Source: Streptomyces sp. WM4235 (lineage in GTDB: Bacteria > Actinomycetota > Actinomycetes > Streptomycetales > Streptomycetaceae). From it: a DNA stretch of 26,425 nucleotides. Numbering within the stretch: position 1 is the stretch's first letter; each line of letters begins with the position of its first letter. Location: NCBI RefSeq assembly GCF_001279725.1, contig NZ_LGDE01000453.1, positions 1-26,425 of the forward strand. Reading direction: 5' to 3'. Both the position numbers and the translations under genes were made by a program. This document shows positions 7,400 through 16,160 of this stretch, one piece after another. Below the pieces are notes generated by a model. That model did no database searches and was not told where the DNA came from. It saw only the letters and a list, made by a program, of their open reading frames with translations.

Positions 7400-7590
7400 A
7401 GTCGTTCACCTTGATCGGGGGTGTGACCGAGATACGCGCCAAAGGGGCGGTTTCGCGGGAGGCGCGGCGGAAGGTGGCGTTCTACCGGCCCTCCAAGCAG
7501 AGCGAGTACGTGCGCATCGACGCCCTGTTCGCGGAGCCGGGCAAGAACATCATCGGCTGCGACCTGAGGCTGCGACAAGTTTCGGGGGCC
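7400..7590 (+). other. Unidentified coding-like remnant
   Basis: One frame reads GGVTEIRAKGAVSREARRKV followed by AFYRPSKQSEYVRIDALFAE and PGKNIIGCDLRL, which has natural-looking composition and alternation of strand and helix residues, before it degenerates into arginine-rich shadow sequence. It lacks a start with a ribosome site and an obvious end. I do not recognise it. It is probably a gene fragment lying between the low-GC island and the ABC transporter. Confidence 0.3.
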
Positions 7591-7637
7591 TTGCCCCTGT
7601 GTCTCCGGGGCGCGATATGCGCGTCTCGGAGGCACGT

Positions 7638-8486
7638 TCACACGTCGCGGCGTCGTACGAGGGCCATCGCGAGGACGACCGCGAGCAGTGGCCAGAGGAC
7701 GTACACGGCCCAGGAGCCGGGGACGGTGGCGTCGTAGCCGAGCGAGTGGGGATCCGGTTCCCAGGTCTGCACCAGGCGCCGCCATGCCGCGGCTGGCATC
7801 GCGTGGTTCACGGCGGCGGACCAGCGCACGCTCTGCGAAAAGATCGGCGGCAGCATCACCAGGACGAAGGCCGTGGTGACCATGGTGGCGGCGCTGTGCC
7901 TGATCAGCGTTCCGAAGCCGAGGCCGACCAGGGCGCAGACCGGGGCCAGGAGGGCCGACGCGATCAGCGCGCGGAGCACTCCGGGATGGCTGAGCGGGAC
8001 CCCGGCCCGCTCTTCACTCAGGATGGCTTGGGACACCAGGAAGGAACCGGTGGACACGACCGTGCCGAGCGCGGTCCAGAGCGCGGCGGTGACGACCGCC
8101 TTGGCCGCCGTCACCGCCCCGCGGGCGGGGACGGCCACGGTGGTGGTGGCGATCAGGCCGCTGCTGTACTCGCTCACCACGGTGAGGGCGCCGACGCTCC
8201 CCGCGACGAGCATCAGCGTCATGTAGCCGGCCGGGGGGAACGCGGCGAACACGTGGAATCCCTCATTGGTCCGTGCGGCCGCGCTCATCCGTCGCAGGTC
8301 GTCGTTCTCCGCCAAGGCCGAGACCGCGGCGGATCCGATGACGAAGAGGGTGGTGAGTGCGAGGGTCCACGGGGTGGAGCGCAGGGACCGCGTCTTGATC
8401 CACTCGGAGGCGAGCAGGTCGCGGAACCGGGCGGGCGGCTCGGCGGGGGACGCGACCGAGGCGGAGGCGGAGGTGAGTGAGGTCAT
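7638..8486 (-). CDS. ABC-2 type transporter permease
   Basis: This is a 282-residue membrane protein. The ATG at 8486 overlaps the stop of the ATPase gene by four bases (ATGA). After a short cytoplasmic N-terminus (ARFRDLLASEWIKTRSLRST, typical of this family) there are about six hydrophobic segments, for example TLALTTLFVIGSAAVSALA, MTLMLVAGSVGALTVVSEYS, ALIASALLAPVCALVGLGFG and SWAVYVLWPLLAVVLAMALV. The VSEYSSGLI motif after the second segment is characteristic of ABC-2 permeases of antibiotic exporters. It would form the membrane channel with the ATPase encoded just upstream, probably as two plus two subunits. The exported compound is unknown. Regulation by the divergent kinase-regulator pair is inferred from position. 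Confidence 0.9.
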   Translation of the reverse strand: MTSLTSASASVASPAEPPARFRDLLASEWIKTRSLRSTPWTLALTTLFVIGSAAVSALAENDDLRRMSAAARTNEGFHVFAAFPPAGYMTLMLVAGSVGALTVVSEYSSGLIATTTVAVPARGAVTAAKAVVTAALWTALGTVVSTGSFLVSQAILSEERAGVPLSHPGVLRALIASALLAPVCALVGLGFGTLIRHSAATMVTTAFVLVMLPPIFSQSVRWSAAVNHAMPAAAWRRLVQTWEPDPHSLGYDATVPGSWAVYVLWPLLAVVLAMALVRRRDV

Positions 8487-9403
8487 CGGGGCTGTCCTGC
8501 CTGGTATTCGACGCTTTCGGCGGTGAGTTCCATGAAGGCCTCCTCCAGCGAGGCGGTTCGGGTGGTCAGCTCGGTCAGCAGGATCCGGTGCTCGAAGGCG
8601 AGCGCCGCGATCCGCTCGGCGGGCAGCCCAGTCACGGCGAGCTTCTCGGCGCCCCGCGATCCCTCCGGGTCGACCGATGCGCCCGCGGCGGTCAGTACGG
8701 CGGTCAGTACGGCGGCCTGCCGCGTGCCCACCACGACGCCGAGGCCGGCGCCGCGGGCCGCGAAGTCCCGTACCGACTCGTCGGCGATGAGCCGGCCCCG
8801 GCCGATGACGACGAGCCGGTCGGCGGTGTTCTCCATCTCCGACATGAGGTGGCTGGAGAGGAAGACCGTGCGGCCCTCGGCCGCGAGGCTTCGGAAGAGG
8901 CGGCGCATCCAGAGCACCCCTTCCGGGTCCATCCCGTTGACGGGCTCGTCGAACATCAGCACGGGCGGGTCGCCGAGCAGAGCGGTGGCGATCCCGAGCC
9001 GCTGCTTCATGCCGAGCGAGAAGCCGCCGATGCGGCGGTTCGCCGCCTCCGCCAGTCCCACTTCCTGCAGCACCTCGTCCACGCGGCGTGGGGAGATCCC
9101 GTTGCTGCGGGCCAGGGCGGACAGGTGGGCCGCGGCGGTGCGTCCGCCGTGGACCCGGCCGGCGTCGAGGAGCGCGCCGACGTGCCGCAGTCCGCGGGCG
9201 TGGCTGCGGAAGGCGACCCCGCTGACGGTGGCGGAGCCGCCGGTGGGCGCGTCGAGCCCGAGGAGCAGCCGCAGCGTGGTGGTCTTGCCGGCTCCGTTTG
9301 GGCCGAGGAATCCGGTGACATGGCCCGGCCGTACGGTGAAGGAGAGGTGGTCGACGGCGGTCTTGGCGCCGTAGCGCTTGGTGAGTTCGTTGACTTCGAT
9401 CAC
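8483..9403 (-). CDS. ABC transporter ATP-binding protein (drug-exporter type)
   Basis: This is a 306-residue protein beginning at GTG 9403. It has Walker A GPNGAGKTTT (Lys40), a Q-loop replaced by the ALLDAGRVHGGRTA segment seen in DrrA/BcrA-like proteins, signature FSLGMKQRLG (residues 128-137), Walker B VLMFDEPVNGMD (Asp152-Glu153) and switch His185 in LSSHLMSEME. About 90 C-terminal residues form the accessory domain common in bacitracin/daunorubicin-type exporters. It powers the permease encoded by the overlapping downstream gene. A hairpin covers its ribosome site (see 9403-9423). The divergent two-component pair starts 131 nt away, the usual arrangement for a signal-controlled exporter. 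Confidence 0.92.
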   Translation of the reverse strand: MIEVNELTKRYGAKTAVDHLSFTVRPGHVTGFLGPNGAGKTTTLRLLLGLDAPTGGSATVSGVAFRSHARGLRHVGALLDAGRVHGGRTAAAHLSALARSNGISPRRVDEVLQEVGLAEAANRRIGGFSLGMKQRLGIATALLGDPPVLMFDEPVNGMDPEGVLWMRRLFRSLAAEGRTVFLSSHLMSEMENTADRLVVIGRGRLIADESVRDFAARGAGLGVVVGTRQAAVLTAVLTAAGASVDPEGSRGAEKLAVTGLPAERIAALAFEHRILLTELTTRTASLEEAFMELTAESVEYQAGQPR

Positions 9404-9423
9404 GGGAGCAACACTCCCGGGAG
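9403..9423 (-). promoter_or_regulatory. Inverted repeat over the ATPase ribosome-binding site
   Basis: CGGGAG (9403-9408) and CTCCCG (9414-9419) pair across 5 nt, and CTCCCGGGAG (9414-9423) is itself a perfect palindrome. On the minus-strand transcript the stem ends at the first base of the GTG start and contains the purine-rich GGGAG, so it could hide the ribosome site or act as a dyad operator. Function is inferred. Confidence 0.45.
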
Positions 9424-9522
9424 AACCCCCGTCCGGTCATGGGGCCTTGGGCGACCATCGCCGGGCCGGGTTCGCCCGGGGGCGTAAGCCCACGGGACGA
9501 TGCCGCAGGGGTGGCGGCTGGA

Positions 9523-9528
9523 TAGCCT
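9523..9528 (+). promoter_or_regulatory. Leaderless -10 element of the first histidine kinase gene
   Basis: TAGCCT (TANNNT) ends 6 nt before ATG 9535. No ribosome-binding site precedes the start, so transcription probably begins at the A of the ATG. No clear -35 box is seen. Confidence 0.5.
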
Positions 9529-9534
9529 CCCGGG

Positions 9535-10722
9535 ATGAGCGACATACCGACCGCCCCGCCGCCCTCGCACCTCGCGGCCTGGGCGGGGGGCGTCTTGTAC
9601 TTCCTCGCGGTGGGTCTGCTCATCGGAGGTGCGCCGGAGGCTTCGGGCACGGTCCACGGCCTCGGGGCGATGCTCGCCGCGACCCTGCTCGTCGGCGTCC
9701 TGCGCCGCGCGCCGCTCCTGGCCCTGGTGCTGGCGCTGCTCGGATCCTCCGTCGTTCTGGCGGGCGCCCCCGCGGACCTCTCGGACGCGTACCCGAGCCT
9801 GTTCCTGGCATATCTGTCGGCGGACCTCTTCCTGGGGTTCGTCGTCGCCACGCTCGCGCGGCGGGCTTCGGTCCTCGCCGCGGCCGGATCGTTCCTCGTC
9901 CAGTTCCTGATGATCGGCGGGTTCACGCACGGGAGCGACATGATCGGTAACGTGGTGATCACCGTCCTGGCGATGGCCGCGGCCTGCACCGCCGGCCAGC
10001 TGAGCCGCGAACGCCGCGAGCACGCGGTGGCGTTGCGCACACGGGAGGTGTCCGAGGCGGTCGTCGCCGAACGGCTTCGGATCGCCCGGGAGCTGCACGA
10101 CATGGTCGCTCACAGCATCGGCATCATCGCGATCCAGGCGGGGGCGGGGAGCCGGGTGGTCCGGACCCACCCCGAGGAGGCCCGCGAGGCGCTGTGTGCC
10201 ATCGAAGTGACCAGCAGGGAGGCCCTGTCGGGTCTTCGGCGCACAGTGGCGGCGCTCCGTCAGGCCGATCCGGACACGGGGGCCTCGGGGCGGGCCGCGC
10301 TCGCACCATCGCCCGGCCTCGCGGACCTCGAACGGCTGGCGGCGGCCACGGCCGACGCCGGCGTACGGGTCGAACTGCGGCGCAGCGGACAACAGCGCCC
10401 GCTTCCGGCCGACATCGACCTTTCGGCCTACCGTATCGTCCAGGAGGCGCTGACCAATGTGGTCCGCCACGCGGGCACCGGGGGGTGCCGGGTGACCGTC
10501 GACTACGGGGACGAGGAACTGTCGGTGGAGATCGTCGACAACGGGCACGGCGGCGGTGCCGGGAACGACGCGGCCCACGGCTTCGGCATCGTGGGCATGC
10601 GCGAGCGGGTCGCCCTGCTCCACGGCCGCTTCAGCGCCGGGCCCCGTCCCGAGGGCGGATTCCGGGTGGCGGCACGACTCCCACTGCCGCAGCCCGTCGA
10701 AGTTGCGGTGGAGGCCCGATGA
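9535..10722 (+). CDS. NarL-family sensor histidine kinase
   Basis: This is a 395-residue protein. The first 150 residues hold five or so hydrophobic segments (such as GGVLYFLAVGLLIGG, LLALVLALLGSSVVLAG and VVITVLAMAAACTAG) and no large extracellular loop, so the signal is probably sensed within the membrane. A HisKA_3 dimerisation domain follows with phospho-acceptor His188 in RIARELHDMVAHS. The HATPase domain has Asn308 in IVQEALTNVVRHAG, the G1 box DNGHGG (from Asp336) and the G2 box GFGIVGMRERVALLHG. It phosphorylates the regulator whose gene overlaps it by four bases. It is divergent from the ABC exporter genes, which are its likely target. The start lacks a Shine-Dalgarno sequence; see the -10 entry. 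Confidence 0.92.
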   Translation: MSDIPTAPPPSHLAAWAGGVLYFLAVGLLIGGAPEASGTVHGLGAMLAATLLVGVLRRAPLLALVLALLGSSVVLAGAPADLSDAYPSLFLAYLSADLFLGFVVATLARRASVLAAAGSFLVQFLMIGGFTHGSDMIGNVVITVLAMAAACTAGQLSRERREHAVALRTREVSEAVVAERLRIARELHDMVAHSIGIIAIQAGAGSRVVRTHPEEAREALCAIEVTSREALSGLRRTVAALRQADPDTGASGRAALAPSPGLADLERLAAATADAGVRVELRRSGQQRPLPADIDLSAYRIVQEALTNVVRHAGTGGCRVTVDYGDEELSVEIVDNGHGGGAGNDAAHGFGIVGMRERVALLHGRFSAGPRPEGGFRVAARLPLPQPVEVAVEAR

Positions 10723-11390
10723 GCGGGGGTCCCGTACGCGTCCTGCTCGTCGACGACCAGCCGCTGGTGCGGTCCGGGCTGCGCATGCTCATGGCCCACC
10801 ACCCCGACCTGGAGGTCGTCGGCGAGGCCTCCACCGGCGCGGAAGCGGTCCGGCTGGCCGGGGAGATCGACCCCGACGTCGTGATGATGGACATCCGGAT
10901 GCCGGGCATGGACGGGATCGAGGCCACGCGCCTGATCACCGCCGGACCGGCGGCCTCTCGCGTCCTCGTCCTGACCACCTTCGACGAGGACGACCACGTC
11001 TACGGCGCGCTGCGGGCCGGAGCGAGCGGCTTCGTGGTCAAGGACATGGCGCTCGACGAGATCCTCGCGGCGGTCCGCGTGGTCGCCGCCGGCGACGCGT
11101 TGATCGCGCCCGGCGTCACGCGCCGCCTGATCGCCGAGTTCGCCGGTCGCCCCGCGAGCGCACCGGCACGCTCCCCACGGCCAGTCGAGGGCATCACCGA
11201 GCGGGAACGGGAGGTCCTGACCCTGGTCGGGCGCGGCCGGTCGAACACCGAGATCGCGGAGGACCTGTTCATCACGGTGGCCACCGCCAAATCGCACGTG
11301 TCCCGCCTGCTCACCAAACTGGACGCCCGGGACCGGGTTCAGCTCGTGATCACCGCCTATGAGACGGGGCTCGTTACACTGCCCGGCTGA
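10719..11390 (+). CDS. NarL/LuxR-type response regulator
   Basis: This 223-residue protein starts at ATG 10719 within the kinase stop (ATGA). The receiver domain covers residues 6-122: acidic pair VDDQ, phospho-acceptor Asp58 in VVMMDIRMPGMDG, switch Thr in VLTTF and Lys108 in GFVVKDM. A linker leads to a LuxR helix-turn-helix of about residues 157-215 (ITEREREVLTLVGRGRSNTE, then SHVSRLLTKLDARDRVQLV). When phosphorylated by its partner kinase it should bind promoter DNA, most likely between 9404 and 9534 to control the exporter. A strong hairpin closes the operon at 11459-11489. Confidence 0.93.
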   Translation: MSGGPVRVLLVDDQPLVRSGLRMLMAHHPDLEVVGEASTGAEAVRLAGEIDPDVVMMDIRMPGMDGIEATRLITAGPAASRVLVLTTFDEDDHVYGALRAGASGFVVKDMALDEILAAVRVVAAGDALIAPGVTRRLIAEFAGRPASAPARSPRPVEGITEREREVLTLVGRGRSNTEIAEDLFITVATAKSHVSRLLTKLDARDRVQLVITAYETGLVTLPG

Positions 11391-11458
11391 GCGCGTATGA
11401 AAGCGACACCGGTTTTCTGGTCCGCTCCTCGCACAGCCCTGCCGCCGCCGCTCACGAC

Positions 11459-11489
11459 GTTGCCCAGACGGTGAAGCGTTCTGGGCAAC
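11459..11489 (+). terminator. Hairpin terminator of the first kinase-regulator operon
   Basis: A perfect 10-bp stem (GTTGCCCAGA / TCTGGGCAAC) with an 11-nt loop lies 69 nt after the regulator stop. It has no T-run. It also sits 36 nt from the end of the convergent Tn3 transposase pseudogene, so it may serve both strands. Confidence 0.6.
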
Positions 11490-11524
11490 TCGTCTTCACC
11501 ACGACTCCGGCCAGGCCCGGAGCA

Positions 11525-14500
11525 TCACACCGGGATGCTTGCCGCCTCCCCGTGCGGAGTGCGCGGGCCGGGCACCGTCGCCCGGATGGACAGGTCCAGA
11601 TCGAGACGGCTGTTCATGTCCAGCTCGAACCGGCCGTACGGATTCACATGGGTCCAGAACAGCGGCGACAGCGCCCTGCGGTCCGCGTCGGTGAGTTTGT
11701 CCGCCCACTTCGGGTCGTCCAGGACCTCCTGCATCAGCAGCGTGTTGACGTGCACCAGAGCGGACTGGAGGAGGTGCAGCGCGAGCATGCTGACCTCCTG
11801 GGACTCCTTGTCCGAACCGGCCAGGTCGCCGTCCTAACCGTAGAAGAGGTCCTTGTTCGCGGAGTTCCAGTTCTCCACCACCTGCAACCCTTCGTGGATC
11901 TCCTGGCGCATCTCGACATCGGCGAGGTAGTCGCAGACGAACGAGGTACGCACCGCCCTGCCCAGCTCCTCGATCGCCCGGTAAGTCGGGTGCTTGGGGC
12001 CGCCGCGGGTGAACCGGCGCAGGACCTGCCCGGCCTCGGCGGTGCCAAGGCGCAGGGCGGTGGTGTACTTCACGATCTGGTCATACCGCTGGGCGATCAG
12101 GTCCCAGTCGATGGTCTTGGCGGAGAGCACCGGGCCCAGGTTCGGCCACTGGTCGTCCTGACCGGCCGCCGGCCGGTACAGCTTCGCGGAGCCAATGTTA
12201 TTCAGCCTCGGCATCAGCTTGAAGTCGAGCATGTGCGCGAAGGCGAACCCGACGATGGAGGCGCCGTGCGTGTCGGTGTACTGCCGGTCGACGTCCATGT
12301 CGGTGCAGTGCCGCAGTACGCCCTCGATCATCGAGGCGACCTCGGAGGCCGAACAGGACTTGAGCTGGGAGTAGATGCAGACCGATTTCCGCTCCACATG
12401 CCAGTAGATCATCACCCCGGGGCCCCGGTAGCGCTGGTGCCACTCGGTCATCAGGTTCGAGGACCAGGCACCGAACTTGCGGCTGTCGGAGGCGCACGCG
12501 GTGCCGGTACCCCACCACATCTCATCCCGGACGGCGAAGATGGCGTTCACCAGCTTCCGCAGGGCCGCACGCATGTTGGCCCGGTTGACGAACAGGTGCC
12601 GCACCCGGCGCAGCGTCGCCTCGCTCTCGCCGTGCTTGCCGGTCACCGCGACCCGCTTGATCCCCATGTTCGTGCCCAGCCCGAACAGGACCAGCAGCAG
12701 TCGGCGCCGCAGCACGTCCTTCGACAGCATCTCTGTGGTGGCGACCGACGTGAACTCGGCGATGAAGCCCGTGTCGAACTCGGCGTACTTCAGGATGTCG
12801 AGCAGGTCGATGGTGCCCCAGCGCCGCTCGATCTCGCCCTTGATGGCCACCAGGCTCTCGGGCTCCTCCCGCTTGCCGCGCGGGGAGACACGAATCCACG
12901 GCTCGCCGTGCTTCTTGACAATCGCCACGCCGCCCGTCGTGCCCTCCACCAGGGCCTGCTCGAAGCGGTCGAGCGAGGTCCGGAGCTTGCCCTGCAGGGC
13001 GGCGATGAACTCTCCGGCATCCTGCGGCTGGCCCAGCGCGGCGTAGTGCACGTCCCGGTTGTCCTCGAAGTCCGCCGGCAGGTCGTCCTCCGGGTTACGC
13101 CACCGGTTCGCCCCCACCACCCAGATCTCCCGGCGCCGCACCGCGACCAGCACGCACAGCTCGTACGGGATGCGCTCGACACGGCCCTTGTCGTCCACCA
13201 CCGCCGCCCGCCAGTGCTCCGGCACCACCCCCGCCAACGGCACGCTCTCCGCCGGATCGAAGAACGAGCCCTCCTTCAGCGGCTGATCCAGATAGCGCTG
13301 GAGCAGGTCGATGGCGTCCATCAGCCGGTAGGCGGTGTTGTTGCACTTCAGCTCCAGCGCCCCCAGGAGCGGCGAGAGCATCCGCCGCCAATGCGCCCAG
13401 TACGAGGACCGCAGCACCGTACGAACCCGGGCCTTGTAGCGGGCCTCGTTCGCCGCGGCCTCCGCCGCCAGCGCCTTCTCCCCGCCGACCACCGGGTAGA
13501 TCACCCGCCGCACCGTGCCGGACGGCTCCGACAAAGCGGCCTCCGCGACCCTCAGCAGCATCCCCTCCTTGCCCCGGATCTTCTTCAGCTCGGCGTTCAG
13601 CTCCTTGTCGACCTTCCGCTCCGCCCCCGTGTTGATCTTCAGCACGAGCTGGATGAACAAGTCCACCAGCGAGTCGGTGATCTCCGTCTGCCGCACATGG
13701 CACAACGCGGCCAACAACGTCAGGCACCTTGGAGGCTTCATCCGCTCCAGGTTCGCCGGGTACTCCTTCGACGCCCGCGCCCGCCACGCGTCCACCAGCT
13801 TCTCCGACACGTCCGCGAACAAGTCCGCGGGCAGCTCCAGCTGCCGCACCCGCTGGAGCTTGTTCACCTCCGCCAACAGGCTCTCCAGCCCCGGCGCCCC
13901 CGGATCGGCCTTCAGCTCGGCGAAGTGCGACCGCCCGCCGCCCGACACCGCGCCCTCACCGTCCGCTCCCTCACCCGTTTCGTCCTCACTTCCGGCAACC
14001 AGGTCCTCCAGGCGCGAGCGCGTCGCGTGGGTGAGCCCTCCACCCTGCTGCGGCAGAACCGGGCCTCGAAGTCCTTGACCGCCTTGCCCACCAGCCGCCC
14101 GACCCGCCCCGGCGCCGGTGGCTCGATGCGATCGTTACGGCACCGCGCCACCACCGCCGCTGCCAGCCGCTGCCGCGACAGCTCCACCGGACACAGCTCA
14201 GCGGCCAGCCACTCGGCCAGGCGCTCCTGGTCCTTCTCGGTGTGTTCGCCCTGAACCCGTACGCCTCCCGGATCTCCTTGCGATGCCGCTTGATCCGGTC
14301 GCCCTGCCAGTCGTAGTCCGCCCACGCACCGGCTGGAACCTTCACCTGCTGGGCCACGTAGTCCACCGGCGCCGCGGGCACCTCCTTGGCGGACTCCGGG
14401 AACCGGGCCTCCACCTCGAAGAATTTGAGCAACAGCGCGAAGCCCAGTCGGGTTGCACCGGATTTGTTCCGCACCTTCTTCATGTCGTCTTCGAGCAGCG

Positions 14501-14552
14501 TCCAGACCTCGATCAGGTCTTCCGGCTGCCAGTCCTGCCGCATTTGCCCCAC
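11525..14552 (-). pseudogene. tnpA: Tn3-family transposase, inactivated by two frameshifts and a nonsense codon
   Basis: The gene reads from ATG 14552 (MGQMRQDWQPEDLIEVWTLL, the DUF4158-like N-terminus) to TGA 11525-11527, equivalent to about 1,000 residues as expected for a Tn3 TnpA. Frame changes are needed near 14250 (after EAYGFR, continuing EHTEKDQERLAEWLAAEL) and near 14040 (after FEARFCR, continuing [15 protein letters not shown]). A TAG at 11834-11836 follows DLFYG, probably replacing a Lys codon, with the same frame continuing DGDLAGSDKESQEVSMLALH. The DDE core shows the acidic motif [10 protein letters not shown]. The third catalytic acid probably lies after the TAG. The central intact stretch (13948-11834) still encodes about 704 residues. 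No resolvase and no confident 38-bp terminal repeats were found, so the element is a decayed relic. Confidence 0.88.
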
Positions 14553-14663
14553 CCCCCGCAGTCACTCGTTCAGCTCAACGAGGCGGTCAGTACAGGGAAA
14601 CGAGGACCGCGGCAGTCACACAGCGCTACACACCACTTGGCGGCAGCTATACGAGAACGGGGC

Positions 14664-15092
14664 CGGGTCGTACGGCTGCGGCCCACCGGCCGAGGCCACA
14701 CCACGGGCGACCAGGTGGTCGAGGTGTCGGACGCCGGCGTGCTGTTCACCGGGGACCTGGCTGAGACCGGGCAGTGCCCCATCTTCCCGTGGTTCCCGCC
14801 GTACGACACGGACGTCTCGGGAGTGCGCTGGCTGGCGGTGCTGGACCGGCTCGCCGACGCCGGCCCCCGGGTAGTGGTGCCCGGTCACGGCGACCTCGGC
14901 GGCCCGCAGGTGCTCGCCGACGTCCGCGACTACCTGCGCGACGAGACGTGGCGGCGGCGCGACTCCGCGATGGGCGAGGACGAGATCGTCACCGAGGTCC
15001 GGGCCCTGCTGATCGAGCGTCATCCCGAGTGGGTCGGCCAGGACTGGATCAACCGGGGCGACGGCTGCCCGTGCACCGAACACGCCGCATGA
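14664..15092 (+). pseudogene. Metallo-beta-lactamase-fold hydrolase, N-terminus missing
   Basis: From about codon 14664 one frame reads RVVRLRPTGRGHTTGDQVVE, then GVLFTGDLAETGQCPIFPWF, VVVPGHGDLGGPQVL and a C-terminal helical segment to TGA 15090-15092. The metal-ligand elements of the second half of the MBL fold are present: His in GRGHTTGD, Asp in FTGDLAE and His in VPGHGD. The first half, including the HxHxDH motif, is absent. Sequence upstream belongs to the edge of the Tn3 relic, so the insertion or a later deletion probably removed the 5' half. Intact relatives are zinc-dependent hydrolases of about 280-300 residues. This remnant should be inactive. Confidence 0.7.
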
Positions 15093-15121
15093 CCCCCCAT
15101 CCACGGGCGGCCTGTGCATGT

Positions 15122-15421
15122 TCACCTTCTCGTGGATGCAACCAACTCCAGGGCCCCTGCAGTGGGCGGTGCAGGGGCCCATGATGTGAACCGGGGCGGC
15201 CGGCCGGGTGCTACATGGCCGAGAATGGCGCCGAGGGGACCGAAGAGTCCGGTGAGTACGACGGCGCGTAGCGGGTCGGTCGCCTGCGGGGTGGGCTTCC
15301 AGGAGGCGAGGGTCAAGCTCTGGCCGGGGCCGCCCTTGCTCTTGCCCACCAGGCGGCCGTCTTCGTCGGTCCAGTAGGTCCGCTCGGAGGGAACGGTCTT
15401 GCTGTCCGCGCCGCCGGCACC
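15122..15421 (-). other. Unidentified gene fragment
   Basis: On the minus strand one frame reads ADSKTVPSERTYWTDEDGRL, then SLTLASWKPTPQATDPLRAV and VLTGLFGPLGAILGHVAPG before losing coding character, ending at a stop at 15122. A hydrophobic stretch (AVVLTGLFGPLGAILG) could be a membrane segment. There is no start codon with a ribosome site. Its 5' side abuts a Tn3 transposase fragment in another frame. I do not recognise the family. Confidence 0.3.
15151..15180. terminator. Strong hairpin between convergent remnants
   Basis: A perfect 11-bp GC-rich stem (GGGCCCCTGCA / TGCAGGGGCCC) with an 8-nt loop lies 58 nt after the MBL stop. It probably terminates transcription from the plus strand. Confidence 0.6.
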
Positions 15422-15832
15422 ACCGACGTCGCCACCAGGTGCGCACCCAGCCCACGCACGTCCTTCGCCCGCTCCAGGCCCGCCGTCATCGCCGACCCGG
15501 ACACCCGCATCGGCGGCGTCCGCAGCCGCTCCAACTCCGAGACCCGCTTGGCCTCCGGGACCTTCAGCAGGTCCCGCATCGACTGCCGCAGATCATCGGG
15601 AACCGCCGCGTCCAGCGTCCGGTACAAGGCAGCGTTCTCCGCCGCCCGCACCTCCGCTACCAGCCGGGTCAGCGTCGTGATGCCGGGCAGCAGCACCCGG
15701 TTGTCCACCAGCCACACCACCGTCCGGTCGAACAGCGCCCGCGGCCCCTCCAACGACGCCCGCACCCGCGCCGCCACGAACTCCCGCACCTCGTCCTCGG
15801 CCGCCGGAAACTCCCGGTACCCGCAGACCGAC
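15422..15832 (-). pseudogene. Second Tn3-family transposase fragment (N-terminal region)
   Basis: The minus-strand frame reads CGYREFPAAEDEVREFVAAR, then EGPRALFDRTVVWLVDNRVL, LPGITTLTRLVAEVRAAENA and VSELERLRTPPMRVSGSAM up to GLGAHLVATSV, where similarity ends. These are residues from the N-terminal third (DUF4158-type region) of Tn3 transposases. An in-frame TAG precedes the segment at about 15836-15838, and no start or C-terminal part remains. This segment is not duplicated from the first relic: there the comparable region is absent or shorter, so it may be the leftover of a different Tn3 element or a rearranged piece. Confidence 0.65.
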
Positions 15833-15928
15833 GCCTACGATCCGAAACTCGATGTCGACTTCATCCCGCTGCGCGAGCACGACCTGACCCCCGCCGGCCT
15901 CGGCCAGGCCGCTTGGACCGTGAGGTGA
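15829..15928 (+). other. Short coding-like scrap of unknown origin
   Basis: The plus frame AYDPKLDVDFIPLREHDLTP, then AGLGQAAWTVR and TGA, has natural composition and begins where the minus-strand Tn3 fragment ends. No family is recognised and no start is present. The rest of the stretch to 16084 shows nothing convincing. Confidence 0.25.
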
Positions 15929-16084
15929 ACCAGCTGGTGACGCCCTTCACGGGAGCGGGCCGGTATACCCCGGAACCCTGATGCGAGGGTTGGCCACCAA
16001 CACCGCGGCCTGGGCAGGTGATCCGACAGCGCTGCCGTGGGGACGTGGTTGGTGACGGTTCTCGTGAGCCCTCGCCGTATTTCA

Positions 16085-16122
16085 GAGGGATACCCTCGCT
16101 GTTCTGCCGGCGGCGGAACAGC
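16085..16122 (+). promoter_or_regulatory. Two adjacent inverted repeats upstream of the hydrolase gene
   Basis: GAGGG-ATA-CCCTC (16085-16097) is immediately followed by GCTGTTC (16098-16104) and GAACAGC (16116-16122), a 7-bp dyad with an 11-nt spacer. They lie 38-76 nt before the ATG at 16161, where a regulator would be expected to bind. Function is inferred. Confidence 0.4.
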
Positions 16123-16146
16123 GGCCGGACCGGGATCGACGATCAC

Positions 16147-16152
16147 TACAGT
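16147..16152 (+). promoter_or_regulatory. Possible leaderless -10 element of the hydrolase gene
   Basis: TACAGT (TANNNT) ends 8 nt before ATG 16161, which has no Shine-Dalgarno sequence. Confidence 0.35.
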
Positions 16153-16160
16153 CCGGTCTC

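Noticed and set aside
7638..10103. Single 821-codon minus-strand frame
   Set aside because: Only the part from 8486 to 7638 is the permease; the upstream part runs antisense or out of frame through the ATPase and kinase genes and is Arg/Pro/Ser-rich noise.
11471..14254. 927-codon plus-strand frame
   Set aside because: It is the antisense of the Tn3 transposase, full of Arg/His/Gln/Leu low-complexity sequence with no recognisable domain.
11395..14640. Terminal inverted repeats of the Tn3 relic
   Set aside because: The flanks (around 11400-11450 and 14575-14605) show only scattered matches such as TTTCTGG / GACCGC; not enough to call 38-bp ends.
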